From positions 328,596 through 392,595 of the forward strand of contig NW_024468543.1 of NCBI RefSeq assembly GCF_001632365.1: a stretch of 64,000 nt of DNA. Direction: 5' to 3'. The notes beneath the pieces were generated by a model. It was not told the origin of the DNA. It worked only from the letters and a program-made list of their open reading frames with translations, and did not search any database. Both the position numbers and the translations under genes were made by a program. This stretch comes from Laetiporus sulphureus 93-53. Taxonomy: Eukaryota; Basidiomycota; Agaricomycetes; Polyporales; Laetiporaceae. Positions 45,431 to 56,640 of the stretch are shown one piece after another (position 1 is the stretch's first letter; each line of letters opens with the position of its first letter).

Positions 45431-47166
45431 ATGCCGCTACGAGGATGGCATCCATCCTATCCACCTCCACCTACTGGTCCACCAGCAACTCTCCCGGGGG
45501 CTCCAGTACACCCAGAAATCCAAACAAGTGTGACCTTTTTTCACCAATATCAGCTTTTTGCTGCCGAATTCCAGAAAAACACACCTCTAGGCATACCTAT
45601 TCCATCCATACAGCAGTTCGCAGAGTTCCAGGGCATGCTCTCAGGTCATATTCCTCATCAACAACCCCTCGCAGCCCCTGCAGTCCCAGCAATTCAACCT
45701 CATCTTGACATGCAAGCGGACATTGCTCAGCTGCGTAGAGAACTACAGGAGATGAAGGATAAAGCAGGTAGACAGCATGAAGAGAACGAAGGGACAGATA
45801 GCGAGAGTGACGCACCTGTTACAAAGCGTCGCAGAAAGACATGCAAGTCTGTCACAGCCAAGAGGATCTTGAGCCTTGAGAAGGGGAATCTGTCGAAAAG
45901 GCAAGCGGAAGTGCGTGAAGAGCTTCAGGTGCAATCACACTTCTAACTTGATATGTACATCAGCTAATCTTGGATGAGCGTAGGAAGCAGTCATTGGACA
46001 TTTAAAGACACTCACTGGCCTTCGTCGCAATCCTTTTCCATTGCAAGGAGACGTCAATGATGAGAATGATGATGTTGATGGTTCGGCGCAGGATAAGCCG
46101 AGCATGGAATTCAATTTTGATGAGACTGTGACATATGAAGAGAACGCCGCGATCATTCGTCACATTGCAGATTTAGTGTACAAGGAACAGACGGTGCGCA
46201 CCTTTTCAGCTTTCTAAACACGTCAACGATATTTAATGAGTATTCTAGAATGATGTTTCACGCACGATAACGCATCCTGATGTCAATTTCACGAAGCGCG
46301 ACTTAGAAGAATTCGCTAAGACACGCTTTCGCACCTGGAAGAGGGCTTACCAAGCACAAAAAGATGAACTCAAGAAAGCGGCGCAGTTGGCAAACCAGGC
46401 ACGCAATAGACGGCGTAGACGGCAGGAACAGGTTCGTTGCAATAATATAGTCATTTAACTGCACTAAAAATCTCAGTAAAGCTCAAACAACTGCGTGGTA
46501 CAGCTGTCAAGGCGTACCAGAAGAGGTTCAAGGTTGACCCAAGTCCAGTCCTTCTCACCGACTGGATGAGCGAGGCATGCAGTGACTGGAGTGACGAAGA
46601 AGAAGCTCGAGATGTTCATCGACAGCTGCTTGCCACAAAGGCTGGACTCACCCAGGAGGAAATTGAGGAAGGCGTTAAGGTACTTGAGCGGCGCTCGCTG
46701 GCTTGGCGGTCTGGTCAGGTACATTTCGAAGATATCTAGAAGAGTATGCATATGATTGATCTTTTGACATCACTAGCTGTGCAGCGTGCTTGCGAAGCTC
46801 GATCAGATTGTGCAAACGAAGCGCAAGGGACAGGGAAATGCACCAATCAAGATGAAACGTGTTGACCTCCAGCGACCATGCACAGGGGTACCACCCAGCA
46901 AGATCTATCCATTCGCAATCAGCATGGCATGGGTAAAGGAACATCCAGAACTTATGGATGAGGTTAGGATGTTCAAGAAGAATCCACCTGGCTTTGAAGA
47001 CGAGCCTACTGATGTTGAGATATCCTCATCATCTTCGTCTTCATCATCAGAACGAGAGGAGCAGGAGGAGGGTGAAGATGTTAACAGCGAACACATGAAC
47101 AATGAGCGTGAGGGCGTAGACAGTGAGGTTGAGGGCCTCTATCATGATGGTAAGATTTCTATGTAA
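45431..47166 (+). CDS. Second gene of the transposon (505 aa), function unknown
   Basis: Exons 45431-45928, 45984-46193, 46249-46431, 46482-46718 and 46777-47166 are phase 0 and total 1518 nt. The N-terminus is Pro-rich (PLRGWHPSYPPPPTGPP), then a coiled coil DIAQLRRELQEMKDKAG, a basic KRRRKTCKS stretch that may be a nuclear localisation signal, a helical basic region (RTWKRAYQAQKDELKKAAQL), and a conserved-looking VSWM-like DWMSEACSDW segment. The C-terminus has an Asp/Glu tract and nine-serine run. Companion proteins of this type often sit beside Tnp2-like transposases in basidiomycetes and are thought to bind DNA or help transposition (inference). Exon 4 needs an AAG acceptor because the stronger CAG would give an immediate stop. 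Confidence 0.7.
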
Positions 47167-50100
47167 TCATGGCATCCTGCGGGCGAATATTGATCTGATT
47201 CCACGTATGTGATCTGAATAGATGCTACGTACTCTTGTTAAGCCCGTTGTAGCCCAAATCTTGCGAGGCACCGATGCAGAATTTTCGTGTCTGGCATTAT
47301 CTGAGTCGCCGGTCTCATATCCTTGCGGCCGCACCGGAAACTTCTTAATCGTCACACGGCATGCTTGAGACTGGATGTATGATGCTGGAATGAGTGCCGG
47401 CGGGCCAGATACTAGAGGATCTTGATAGGTATTATACTCCCAGAACTTGACCTCCAGCTCAGGACTGTGAAATGTGTCATTAATTCGAACTCAATAGATG
47501 AAAAGCCACTTACTAAGGTTCCCATGCACTTGTATCCATATTGGCTAAGTCAATGAACCACTCAACATGTACCAAGTGCTGAGATTCTTGAATATTAACC
47601 TGTCGATGTGTGATGATGGCGCGAAGCTCGCCAACATAGCGCGTGTTTCCGAGATTGATTTGGATGATAGAATTAGGAGCTTTCCATCCCACTCCTCGTG
47701 ACGGTGTGATGCGACGTCCATCGAGCACGAGATAATCATGAACATAAACGGTTGTGGTGAGGAAGACTGCACCTTGTTGTGGTGACATCGTCGAAATGTC
47801 AACGATTTCGACAAGCGGATAATGATCAGAATAATACTGAAGCAGCATTTTCTGCTGTGCTCTAGAGAGCTGCTGCCGTTTACCAGCGCCAAGTGTCAAA
47901 CGACCATTATGACTGCACCCTGGCCGAAAGACTCAAACTAAGTGCAGGATGCGAAAGCGACAAAACATTACTCACAGTCAGCCATAGCTTGCGGCTCTGG
48001 GTGTTCGAGTGCTGCCAGGGTTCCTCGTTGATCTTTCGCTGACTTCAAAATCAACGTCGCAGCTTCTGCAGTTGCAGCTGCCTCAGCGCTTTGCTCGCCG
48101 TTGACCTCCGTTGGTATAGCGATGTCATTGAGCTAAGAAAATCAGTACGCACATACTAATTCAATGAACAATGTTGATATAAACTCACTAAACGACGCAA
48201 TCGCACATCTCGTGAAAAGCCACGAAAGAACGTCACCTCAAGCTCACCTCCATCATGATTATTCGTGGAATAGCTCTTTAACACCTTGTTTAACCGCTCT
48301 GAAAGAAAGGACCAGAATCCGTATACAGGTCCGTAATCATCGATCTGGTCAAATATGTGGGTGACATAGTGAAAGTTGGGCTTGACTTTGTCGGGGTGTA
48401 CCTGCAAAGTATCTGACGATCATTGTATGTTCATGATATGTAAATATTGACGTACGCGCTGATAACCTTGCAGATACTCCTCCAGAAGTACCCGTGCACG
48501 ATCTAATTCTGGCTGATATACAGTACGTGCGAGAATGAGCTTGAGAGCAGTCGCAAAGCTCAGAAAGTTGTCAGCGTCATCAGCGTGCATACGACGCTTT
48601 GGTTTTGATGCAGGTGCTTCCTCGGTGCCATCCACTCTTCGTTTACCTTTATCTATCCGACGTTTACGTGCTTCCTCCTTTTTCTTCCACGTCTCGACTG
48701 CCTTTTGATATGCCTTCTCTGCAGACGGCTGCCATTCTTGCCAGATTAATGGGACCTATCAAGAGCAATCTACGAGACAATTCAAGATCTGAAAATGAAA
48801 GACGTACCACGACTGGCCCATAGTTAAGCACGAGGCCCTTCCACTCATCTGCAGTAAGTGATCCTCCTGCAGGGTACCCTATCTCACTCGGCAGTCGTGC
48901 AACCCAACGAGGCATTTCAAACTGGCGAGATAGTGCAATGAATCACGAGACGACACAGAGCAATGGAAACTTACATTCGCAAGGTATTCGTGGACTTGGT
49001 CCAGTTCTCGCTTGACTTTCTTGCCTTTGGTTCGCTCTCGCAATGCATTCTCATCAATCCAAACATTCAGCCATTGCGTCTTGACTATGCCTTGATATAT
49101 TGAAAGATTAGTAGTACAATTACAATTCGGAGTGAGCGAAACACGTACCAAGCAGAATGTTATGCATTGGATCTATGATTGACATACGCACCGCATCGAA
49201 GTAAGGTAAGCGCGAGAGCTCATAAAATCGCACTGCATGTAGAGCGAAGAGTTCATCGCATTTTTGACTATCCGTTTCACATTGATATTCAAGAGCATGC
49301 CGGCGATGTTCCTCTTCGTTGCGTGGTGGGAATGCTTAGAAATGGAGAGGTTAGGTACCTCAAAAATAGGTTCAGAAGGTCAAAAACTCACCGTTTATGC
49401 TCATGCCTGCTTGCGTCGAGAGTTGATCACGAGGGATTTTGCACTTTGTACAGAAAGCTGTCTTGGTGTTGTGGTCACCAAAGCCACACATGCGGCACAG
49501 TGCTGGATGATCACATATTACGCCTATGAGAATAACGCGCACTCGACGGCCTATATCCAGTGGAGTAATCAGACTGAGTCATTCAATCTGTTATATCGTG
49601 CTTTACCTTCTGGGAACAGCGGCGTCTTCACTACGATTCCATGCTCGAAGAGAAGCAGAAGATCAGTTACATACTCTTCAAGAAAGAGTTGTAACTCATC
49701 CCCCGTTAGTTCCCGTGGGCCCGGTGATAGGCCACATAGGATGAGATTGCGTGATTGATACCTGAAGTCGTATCAGCCACAGTGCATGAAAATGAACTAA
49801 AACACGTACTTTTGCTCTGTATCGAGGTTTGCAATACAGTTTGAGAGGACGCCGGTGCTATGTTTACCTGCAAACTGGCTTCGCTGATAAACAAATCTAT
49901 ATAAGGTCAAAATCAGCATCGAAGCGTTATAGATAATGTCATCGTACCCGTCGAAGCTAATGGTTACCGCAATGCGTAACTCTGTTGGATCAAGGCGATC
50001 AGGACCATTGTAAAAAAATGGCTGCGATTGACCTGGTGGCCCAGGAAGCGATGACCACAGCTTGCCGTCATAGACGCCTCGCATTGCGCCAGGCCGTGGT

Positions 50101-51773
50101 TCGCCTTTCAAACGCCATGAGTCGATAGACTCTTCTAAATGAGTGACATATCCAGGAAGTTGCTCTGACAGTAGCGAGTATGGGACCTGTAGCTTCGGTG
50201 TGGACATCATGCGAGTAGTCTGTGTTTCATCTACAGCATCAGAGAACATCGAATTGGATGGTTTGAAGATCGAAATGCTGCACTTAGAACACTGAAGATC
50301 AGGAGGAGAATTCGCAGGATAGAGCCTATGGCAAGCGGGGCACATGGCCTTGACCTCGAATTGATCTGTAAGCGCAAGCCGGTTCATTGACGTCGTCAGA
50401 GTAATGGGAGTGTCAGATGCCTTATCAATAAGCCCAAGAGCCACGAAGATGATGCGTAGGACCTGGAGTATCAGAGCGCACGCCCGGAAGGGCAGATGGT
50501 ACTGTAGGTAGAGCCAAGAACATAGCAGCATTAGTATGCGCCAAAACCAAACTTCGCTAGAGCTGAGCAGAAGTTCGGTTGATGTTGCGTGATGGTCCAC
50601 TGAGTGCTCTTGACGTCGACGATGATCTGCATGAGTAGGCACTCGATCTGGTGTGGATCGATGCAGCGGCAAAGGGACCGGCCCTTGCAATTCATTCGGC
50701 AGTGACGCAGCAAGTCCTGGGTGGTTATGCTCTTCATCAGCATTGCGTGAGGGTGTCTCGGACACCACAGAATCTGGGGCATCCATTGGAAGCCCAACAT
50801 CAGCTACGTCGTTCGATGAGTGGATCGACGGAGCATGCTGCTCCTGCCAGTGTGCACTAGGGAGATCGACACGATGACCACGTAGGACCTCTGATAGATT
50901 GCTAGCGCGTTCAATGGCTGCTTCTAGACTGCCGCTACGTTCTGTGTTGTAGATAGATAAGAATAAAGGGAAGGATTATCAGTTTTGATTACACGTACCT
51001 TGTAGAGGAACTCGTCTCTCAGCCTCTGCGGAGATATCTAGAGATCCTGAGTGCGAGGCTATAAAGGGCTCGTCCTGCAAGTCCAAGGCGGAGAGGTCCT
51101 GACAAAATGAACTTGCACTATTCGGCATCTCATAGTCTTCCGAAGGTCTCAGGCTGTCGAGAGAAGCATCGTGCTGGAGAGACACTGGGACAGGCTCAGG
51201 GGAACTGGAAAGAGAATACAGTGACTTAGAGGTGGAATGAGTGGGAGCAGTCACCGTCGATGCTATGGACTCAAGACGTGAAGATCTAGGTACATTGGAT
51301 TCTGGCACTGCAAGAGACGGTATTGGGATGGCGAGGGGAGCATTAGATGGAGGAGATACTGGAGACGCGATTGGGCGTGGGTCAGACGGCGGCGAGATAA
51401 GCTTTGACCGGATTGTCTCCTTTGATCTCGTCGAGTCCTTCGACTTAGGACTCGGCTTCAATTTCTTCAAGACTTTTCTAAAAATGCCAGATTTTGTCAG
51501 TTTCGTTAGCTCTCCGTCATCGTCATCGTCGTCTGAAGCCTCCCAAGTAGCAAGGTTTGCTGTCCCAGTATTGTCGTCCTTGGCATGGTTCAGTGCTACA
51601 GAGCGCGACACAAATTTGCCGTTGCAGCTGTACATTTTACAATAGCATCGCACTTGTTTTTTCTGGTAGTCGTACTGCAGCGCATTACATGAGCAGGTTG
51701 GGAAATCTCTAAAATGCTATAGGTGGCACACCTTAAGCTTTGAGCTACTCGCGTTCTTCGACTTCAGTGGCAT
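47167..51773 (-). CDS. Tnp2-like/Plavaka-type transposase (1,300 aa, 14 exons)
   Basis: Exons 51773-51732, 51674-50999, 50941-49948, 49896-49810, 49761-49607, 49550-49392, 49334-49149, 49090-48975, 48921-48808, 48755-48456, 48401-48189, 48132-47976, 47919-47514, 47464-47167; sum 3903 nt, all in phase. Recognised from the basidiomycete Tnp2/Plavaka layout: an N-terminal C/H-rich RCYCKMYSCNGKFVSRSVA finger, CPACHRLYP and CSKCSISIF, a MRGVYDGKLWSSL segment, LILCGLSPGPRELTGDEL, CRMCGFGDHNTKTAFCTKC, then SRLPYFDAVRMSIIDPMHN, ARLPSEIGYPAGGSLTADEW, the conserved PNFHYVTHIFDQIDDYGPVY, and ERLNKVLKSYSTNNHDGG. Catalyses cut-and-paste transposition in the nucleus (family knowledge). No stop or frameshift was seen. 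Catalytic acidic residues were not individually assigned. Confidence 0.88.
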
Positions 51774-52160
51774 GACGAGGCAAACGGTCGTGGAGACACA
51801 GAAGAGAGATGGGGAAAAATATATCAATGCGTGCTCTGGCAGAGTCTGCGCTCAACCTTGGCGCAGATCCTGGTAGGAAGCATACACCATGTATGGATAG
51901 GTGATCGGTAACGACCTAGACCAAGGTTGCGGTGATGGCCTGTACACTGGGATTGGCCTACCCGCCTATGCGAATCTAGACCCACCTACGCAAAGCTAGC
52001 GAGGTGTTGAATAGCTCGTCTATTCCGCGCATTCGTCTACCATCAGATACTAACACTAAGCGAGGCTACACACACGCTACGTTATACTCCACTACGCGAA
52101 GCCTGAATCTACACCGCGTACAGCTTGTCTATACCTACCTACACGGATCCACGCTAAATC

Positions 52161-52177
52161 GGTGTACCGAGACCCTG
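52161..52177 (-). repeat. Right terminal inverted repeat of the transposon
   Basis: On the minus strand reads CAGGGTCTCGGTACACC. See the left end. Confidence 0.6.
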
Positions 52178-52756
52178 AACGCAGTGATTCAGAATAGGAT
52201 TGTAGAAGGAAATGTGAAGGATGCGTGTGGGGGCATCCTCTGATGGGAGACAGCCAAATAACGGTCTAGGGCACCCCAGCGGTCGCGAGACACCGGAGGC
52301 ATTGAATAAGAGGGATTGCGCATCGGAACATAGAGGGGGTGCAAGGAGGATGGCGTAGATATGTCAGAAAGGTTCTAAAAATGTTTCAAGGACGTAGTTA
52401 ATGATATTGCCCTGCTATGATATATAGAACATACCGCCGATGCAATCCCATGTTGTCTAACAATAAGAGCACACCGCACGAACATTGAAGCTCCGTGAGT
52501 GGATGCCACTCAATATCCTAAACCGGACACGGTTACTTTGGCGCCCGAGGCCAACGTGGTCGTGCTCTCGCCCTCTCGAGGCACGTCTTCCCTTTATCGC
52601 GACTTTCACCAGCTGCCTGCAGAGTACACAGGAGATCAGTTAGTGCATGAGCCTGCCACCGATGTATGATGCACTTACTGACGCCCTGCTTTAATCGACC
52701 CTCGTCTCATCATCCAGCTGCGGACACGCGCCACACTCATCATCTAAGCCTTGCTT
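52178..52756. other. Intergenic
   Basis: 579 bp right of the transposon. Nothing coding is supported; this presumably contains the promoter of the gene at 52757. Confidence 0.45.
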
Positions 52757-53702
52757 ATGATGGCCACTCCCAGAAAAGAGACAAACTACCTAGATTCGAG
52801 AAGACACAAAGAGGCGGGGCGCCCACTGCGCGTCGAGCAACCGGACGCTCTGTGCCACGCTAGTGTGTCAATAACGCACGATTATAGCAACACTGCCTGC
52901 ATAAGCACACAAGAATTTACGGAGGAGAGCGAGCAAGCGGTATGTTAGCGAGACATACGCCAATCCGTAACATCCTGTGTGCTTACCGTGTCCAAAGATC
53001 CTCCACCACTGGGACGGATTCCACCTTGCAGGGGCGGACACAACGCCTGCTGCACCGGTTCCATCGGTCATTAAGGAGGCTACAACGACCGACAACAGCT
53101 GGCGCTGCCCAGCAGACTGTAGCAATGGGGAGGAGCAAGGGGGAGATTGTGTGCATAGACGACTGGTGAGCTTGTGAAGGATCATTTTGAGAGAATGACG
53201 TTGGTTCAGCTGTTTCCTCCAGATGTGGGCCTGGTTCTATGGCGTACCCGTGCGTCCTCTTGGAGAAAATAAACGCCACACGCTTCCTGCAGACCTCCGC
53301 ACTGCAACCGATAGCGCATCTGAGGGCGAACCCGACGGCTCACGGAAAACGTTCCAGAAATCGGCTTCGTCCATAAGTACAGTGAGCAAAGTGCGAATGA
53401 GGGACCACTGAGTTGTGCTGGCATGCTTACTGGTTGCACAGAGAGCGGACGTCAGAATGACTGATGCGAAGGAGGATATGGACTATCCTTCCAACCAGCT
53501 GGAAACGCCGGGCGGGGAGGACATCAAGGATACGGTCGTGCATCGCAACGTAACGATCAGCAACGTAAATATCCCGATCATGGGTTCAAGGCTCACCGCT
53601 GCTGTCCATAAGCATGACCCTACACCTACTCTGCCAGCTTCGTCATCCTACGCCAGCACCTTGCAGGTGGGGACGCGGGCTTCAGGACAAAAGAGGAGAT
53701 AG
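52757..53702 (+). CDS. Uncharacterised 4-exon gene (259 aa)
   Basis: Exons 52757-52939, 52998-53165, 53223-53390 and 53442-53702 are all phase 0, sum 780 nt, with donors GTATGT, GTGAGC and GTGCGA. Starts MMATPRKETNYLDSRRHKEA; includes SWRCPADCSNGEEQGGDC, a Trp/Tyr-rich MWAWFYGVPVRPLGENKRH and an Asp/Thr-rich C-terminus ending RASGQKRR. No domain is recognised and no TM helix or signal peptide is visible. Consistent phasing over four exons is the main support; sequence composition alone would not be convincing. Confidence 0.45.
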
Positions 53703-54734
53703 CGATGATCAATGAGCAGAAGCTACAGAAAGCGTTGAAACACACCAGGAGGTTCGAAGTGCGAAAAAGCGAGAGGTGCCATCTAGGATGGTCGCTCAGA
53801 ATCCGATGGCATAGGGGCGAGGCGTAGCGACCCGCGAGCCGACATGTAGAACGAGACAATGGCAGTTGATAGTGGGATGTGTTCTTCTATGTATGCGCCG
53901 TTCCTAGCCCGAATGTTGTGAATACGAGTATGTTTCATGCGAAGATAGATTGTGTGATCTGCCAGCATCCGCTGACACCCAAGCAAGCATAAGCACCGTA
54001 ATATTCATCCTGATATCGGCGGACGCACATACTTCAAGCGAAGATCAAGTTGGCGAAACTGCCCATCTCGGTCGTTGTAGACAGCGCAAAGCGCGCGTCT
54101 GGGAGATGTGCAACCCGGGAGTCAATCATGTGCCTATGGCCAATTTGTGGCCCCTTACGCTGAACAACGCTAAATAAAATTCCGTTTATATGCGACATTG
54201 CGGTAATTGCGACACGAAATGTCTAGGCAGAGCCGAGCTGGTCAATACATGTGTACATTATGCGTTATAATTTTCCAAAACGCTCAGAAAACTGAAATTC
54301 GCCTGCGTAGACCTGCTTCCGCTTGTTCGGATCAAACAAGGAGATCAATCTGAGAAAGTCTCAGCACCTCTTTATTTTAGACTTTTCTCCGACTTTACTT
54401 GTTCGCTTTTCCTGATGCGGAAGGCCCCTGATAGAGAATACATCCTGCGCTTGCGATATTTGTTCAAGTGCATCAATTTCGCGAAACTACACACCGTACA
54501 CAATCTGTTACAAGGCAGATGCGCATAGCTCAAGACCTCTGACGTCTCCCGTCTGCGATATTAATAACTCAGTCACGTACACCGCCTGCTCCTCTCGTAG
54601 CTTCAAGGTTGCCCAAGCAGCTGAGGAGCACGAGTCTTCAACGCAGCGATAATTTCATTTTGAAGGCTCTGCATCACACCCTGACCGAGGACACTAATGA
54701 GGACAAAAAAAAAGACAAAAGTCAAAGTCACTTA
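53703..54734. other. Intergenic
   Basis: About 1 kb, AT-rich from 54170 to 54560. No supported gene or RNA. Confidence 0.45.
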
Positions 54735-55575
54735 CTGACGTGCTCTCGATCTTGTTCAGGTCCTGTACACCTGTGCCAGCATAAGTCAGAAGATATTCCT
54801 CCTTTCCACTCGCCATGTTCGCTTTCCTGTTTTCGGGGCGTAGGCCCTTCTCAAAGTCAGCCACGGTTTTTTCTGTGATGCAACATGCTTCGATTCCCTT
54901 CAGCCAGACGTTGGGTGGGAATGCAAGATCGTACGCAGGACTTCTGGAGGTCGAGTCAGGGCCGGCCTCGACGAGCACCTTCTTCATCTCGCCTGGGAAC
55001 ATGCACTCGTTCGTGAAGAGGAATCGGATTCAAGGACGACGCCTGCTGCGCCCCTCACCAGGAGCGCCGAGATCTGCACTCCCGTGTTGATGCCGCCTGC
55101 TGCGAGGACGGGAGGGCCTGTGGGTACTGCCTCGAGGACTAGCCAAAGGAACTTCTCCGTAGGTGGAGAGTAGATGCTTTTCCGTCCACCAGCTTCCGCA
55201 CCTGAGGATCATTGATCAGCGGGAGGGGTGCAACAAAGACTGCGACGCATACTTACCTTCCGCGACGAGCACGTCGGCCTTCCGCTCGTTGCTGGCGCGC
55301 TCCGCTTCCTCGACGGCGTTGACGGTGATGAACACGAACGTCTTGTGGTCGCGAGTGGCGTCACGCGCACGGACTTGCTTGACATATTTACCGAGATCCT
55401 GACCGCAGGCGAACCAAACGGCAACGGGTGCCTTGTCGAGAAGCGATGCCAGACGAGGATCCGCCTCGTTATTGAACATGTCTAGAACTCACCCGACGAA
55501 GCCTACACCTACGAGGTGCTGCTTGTCCTTACTGCGACATGCTGTCACGAGTCCCAGGATTCGATGGGACATGTC
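54735..55575 (-). pseudogene. Nitronate monooxygenase (2-nitropropane dioxygenase) relic
   Basis: FMN-dependent TIM-barrel nitronate monooxygenase that oxidises alkyl nitronates, here missing its N-terminal third. Readable parts: HLVGVGFVG, DPRLASLLDKAPVAVWFACG, FVFITVNAVEEAER, KADVLVAEG with a normal intron after it (55256 to about 55197), then GPPVLAAGGINTGVQISALL, and FLFTNECMFPGEMKK with VLVEAGPDSTSR and VAIWAGTGV-like TYAGTGVQD at the end. Two lesions are visible: an in-frame TGA at 55489-55491 where the family has tryptophan (GFVGW), and a one-base deletion near 55028-55033 just before RFLFTNE. Both, plus the missing N-terminus (FMN-site start), make function very unlikely. Confidence 0.85.
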
Positions 55576-55868
55576 ACAATCGAGTCTTTGTACACTGTGG
55601 GCACGGGCACGCACGGGAATTATGCCGTTCTGGAGACAAGTCATAATCAAAGCCTTGGTAGTAGGTTGCCGCGATCAGGACGTCGTCCCCAGAATCAACG
55701 AGAACACGAGAGACTTGGCTGATCACGGAGGTGAGACCGGCACCTATGACGATGTGCTCTGGGTTGACGGGTCCAAAGGGGCCAAAATATTAATCAAGGA
55801 GGTTAGAGAGAGCGGTGCGCAGGCGTGCAGAGCCGGAAAGTGCACCTCCATGGTTGAAGTCCTAGTAA
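55576..55868 (-). pseudogene. ACC-synthase-like PLP aminotransferase fragment
   Basis: Minus-strand reading DFNHGGALSGSARLRTALSN, then PVNPEHIVIGAG with LTSVISQVSRVLVDSGDD and VLIAATYYQGFDYDL, the region of 1-aminocyclopropane-1-carboxylate synthase-like aminotransferases that precedes the PLP-lysine. Damaged by an in-frame TAA at 55790-55792 and a frameshift after DYDL, beyond which LQNGIIPVRARAHS continues the family pattern in another frame. The second half including the active-site lysine is absent; the sequence passes directly, in frame, into the nitronate monooxygenase relic. Confidence 0.75.
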
Positions 55869-56640
55869 TTGACATAAGTTCATTGGTGAACTTTAACATG
55901 TAACGTACAGTCGTCGAGGACGCTCGCCTTTGGCACTAAACGGAGATTGCACTGGAAATATTGCCGTAACTCTTCGTGCATTAGCGTATTCTCTGCCACG
56001 CCGTGTGAGAATAGTCGGATCAAAAGGTAGTAACGAAGTAAGCGCAGAATAGCTTGTAAGATCGATGAAACCCTGGTGTAAAAGGTGACATTGAGCATAG
56101 CTCAGGATAAAAGATAAAGCCCAGCCGCTATCTCTGGGTTGTCTTTCGCGTCATAGGCATCCACCCCAGACATGAAGCCGTTTTTTAACGCATAATAGGC
56201 ATTTAAAATTCGATCTGGTATTTTAAAATTGACATTTACATTTACGCTCGTTACGTTTCCGAAGATATATATGGAATCTGGGCGTGACTATGGAGTCACA
56301 CAATACGATCAGCGGTAAATTCTGAATAAACGACATTTTGCTCAGTTTATAATAATGGACCACATATGCCATCGTGTGATACGCCCTCACATAGTTCAGA
56401 AATAGCACAAGGAAAGTGACAGCTGCAAATCAACCTCCGCATATTGAAAATACGCGCGCTCCTTAAATTGGTGGAACTATGTACAATATTTGATGATGGT
56501 AGATTCCAGATCTTGGACAATAAATTTCACATGTACGGTCTACAACAGTACTAGTACCGCTCGCAGGGTAACAATTACCGCGTCGCGGTCCCCTTTAAAA
56601 GCTTCCCGAGCTCGTGATATAAGTGAATAGGGTAATCAAT
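55869..56640. other. AT-rich intergenic region
   Basis: 772 bp, noticeably AT-rich around 56180-56540, between the pseudogene pair and the 3' end of an F-box gene. Nothing else supported. Confidence 0.45.

Larger units (their letters stand above)
45041..52177. mobile_element. Tnp2/CACTA-superfamily (Plavaka-like) DNA transposon, ~7.1 kb
   Basis: Bounded by short imperfect terminal inverted repeats: left CAGGGTTCGGTGTACC (45041), right, read inward, CAGGGTCTCGGTACACC (ending 52177). Both ends are followed by several hundred bp rich in GTGTA/CTACACG subterminal motifs. Inside are a plus-strand gene (45431-47166) and a minus-strand transposase (51773-47167) that converge tail to tail, stops being directly adjacent. 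No target-site duplication was found, so exact ends are uncertain. All 14 transposase exons are open and in phase, so the copy may be recent or active. Confidence 0.75.
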
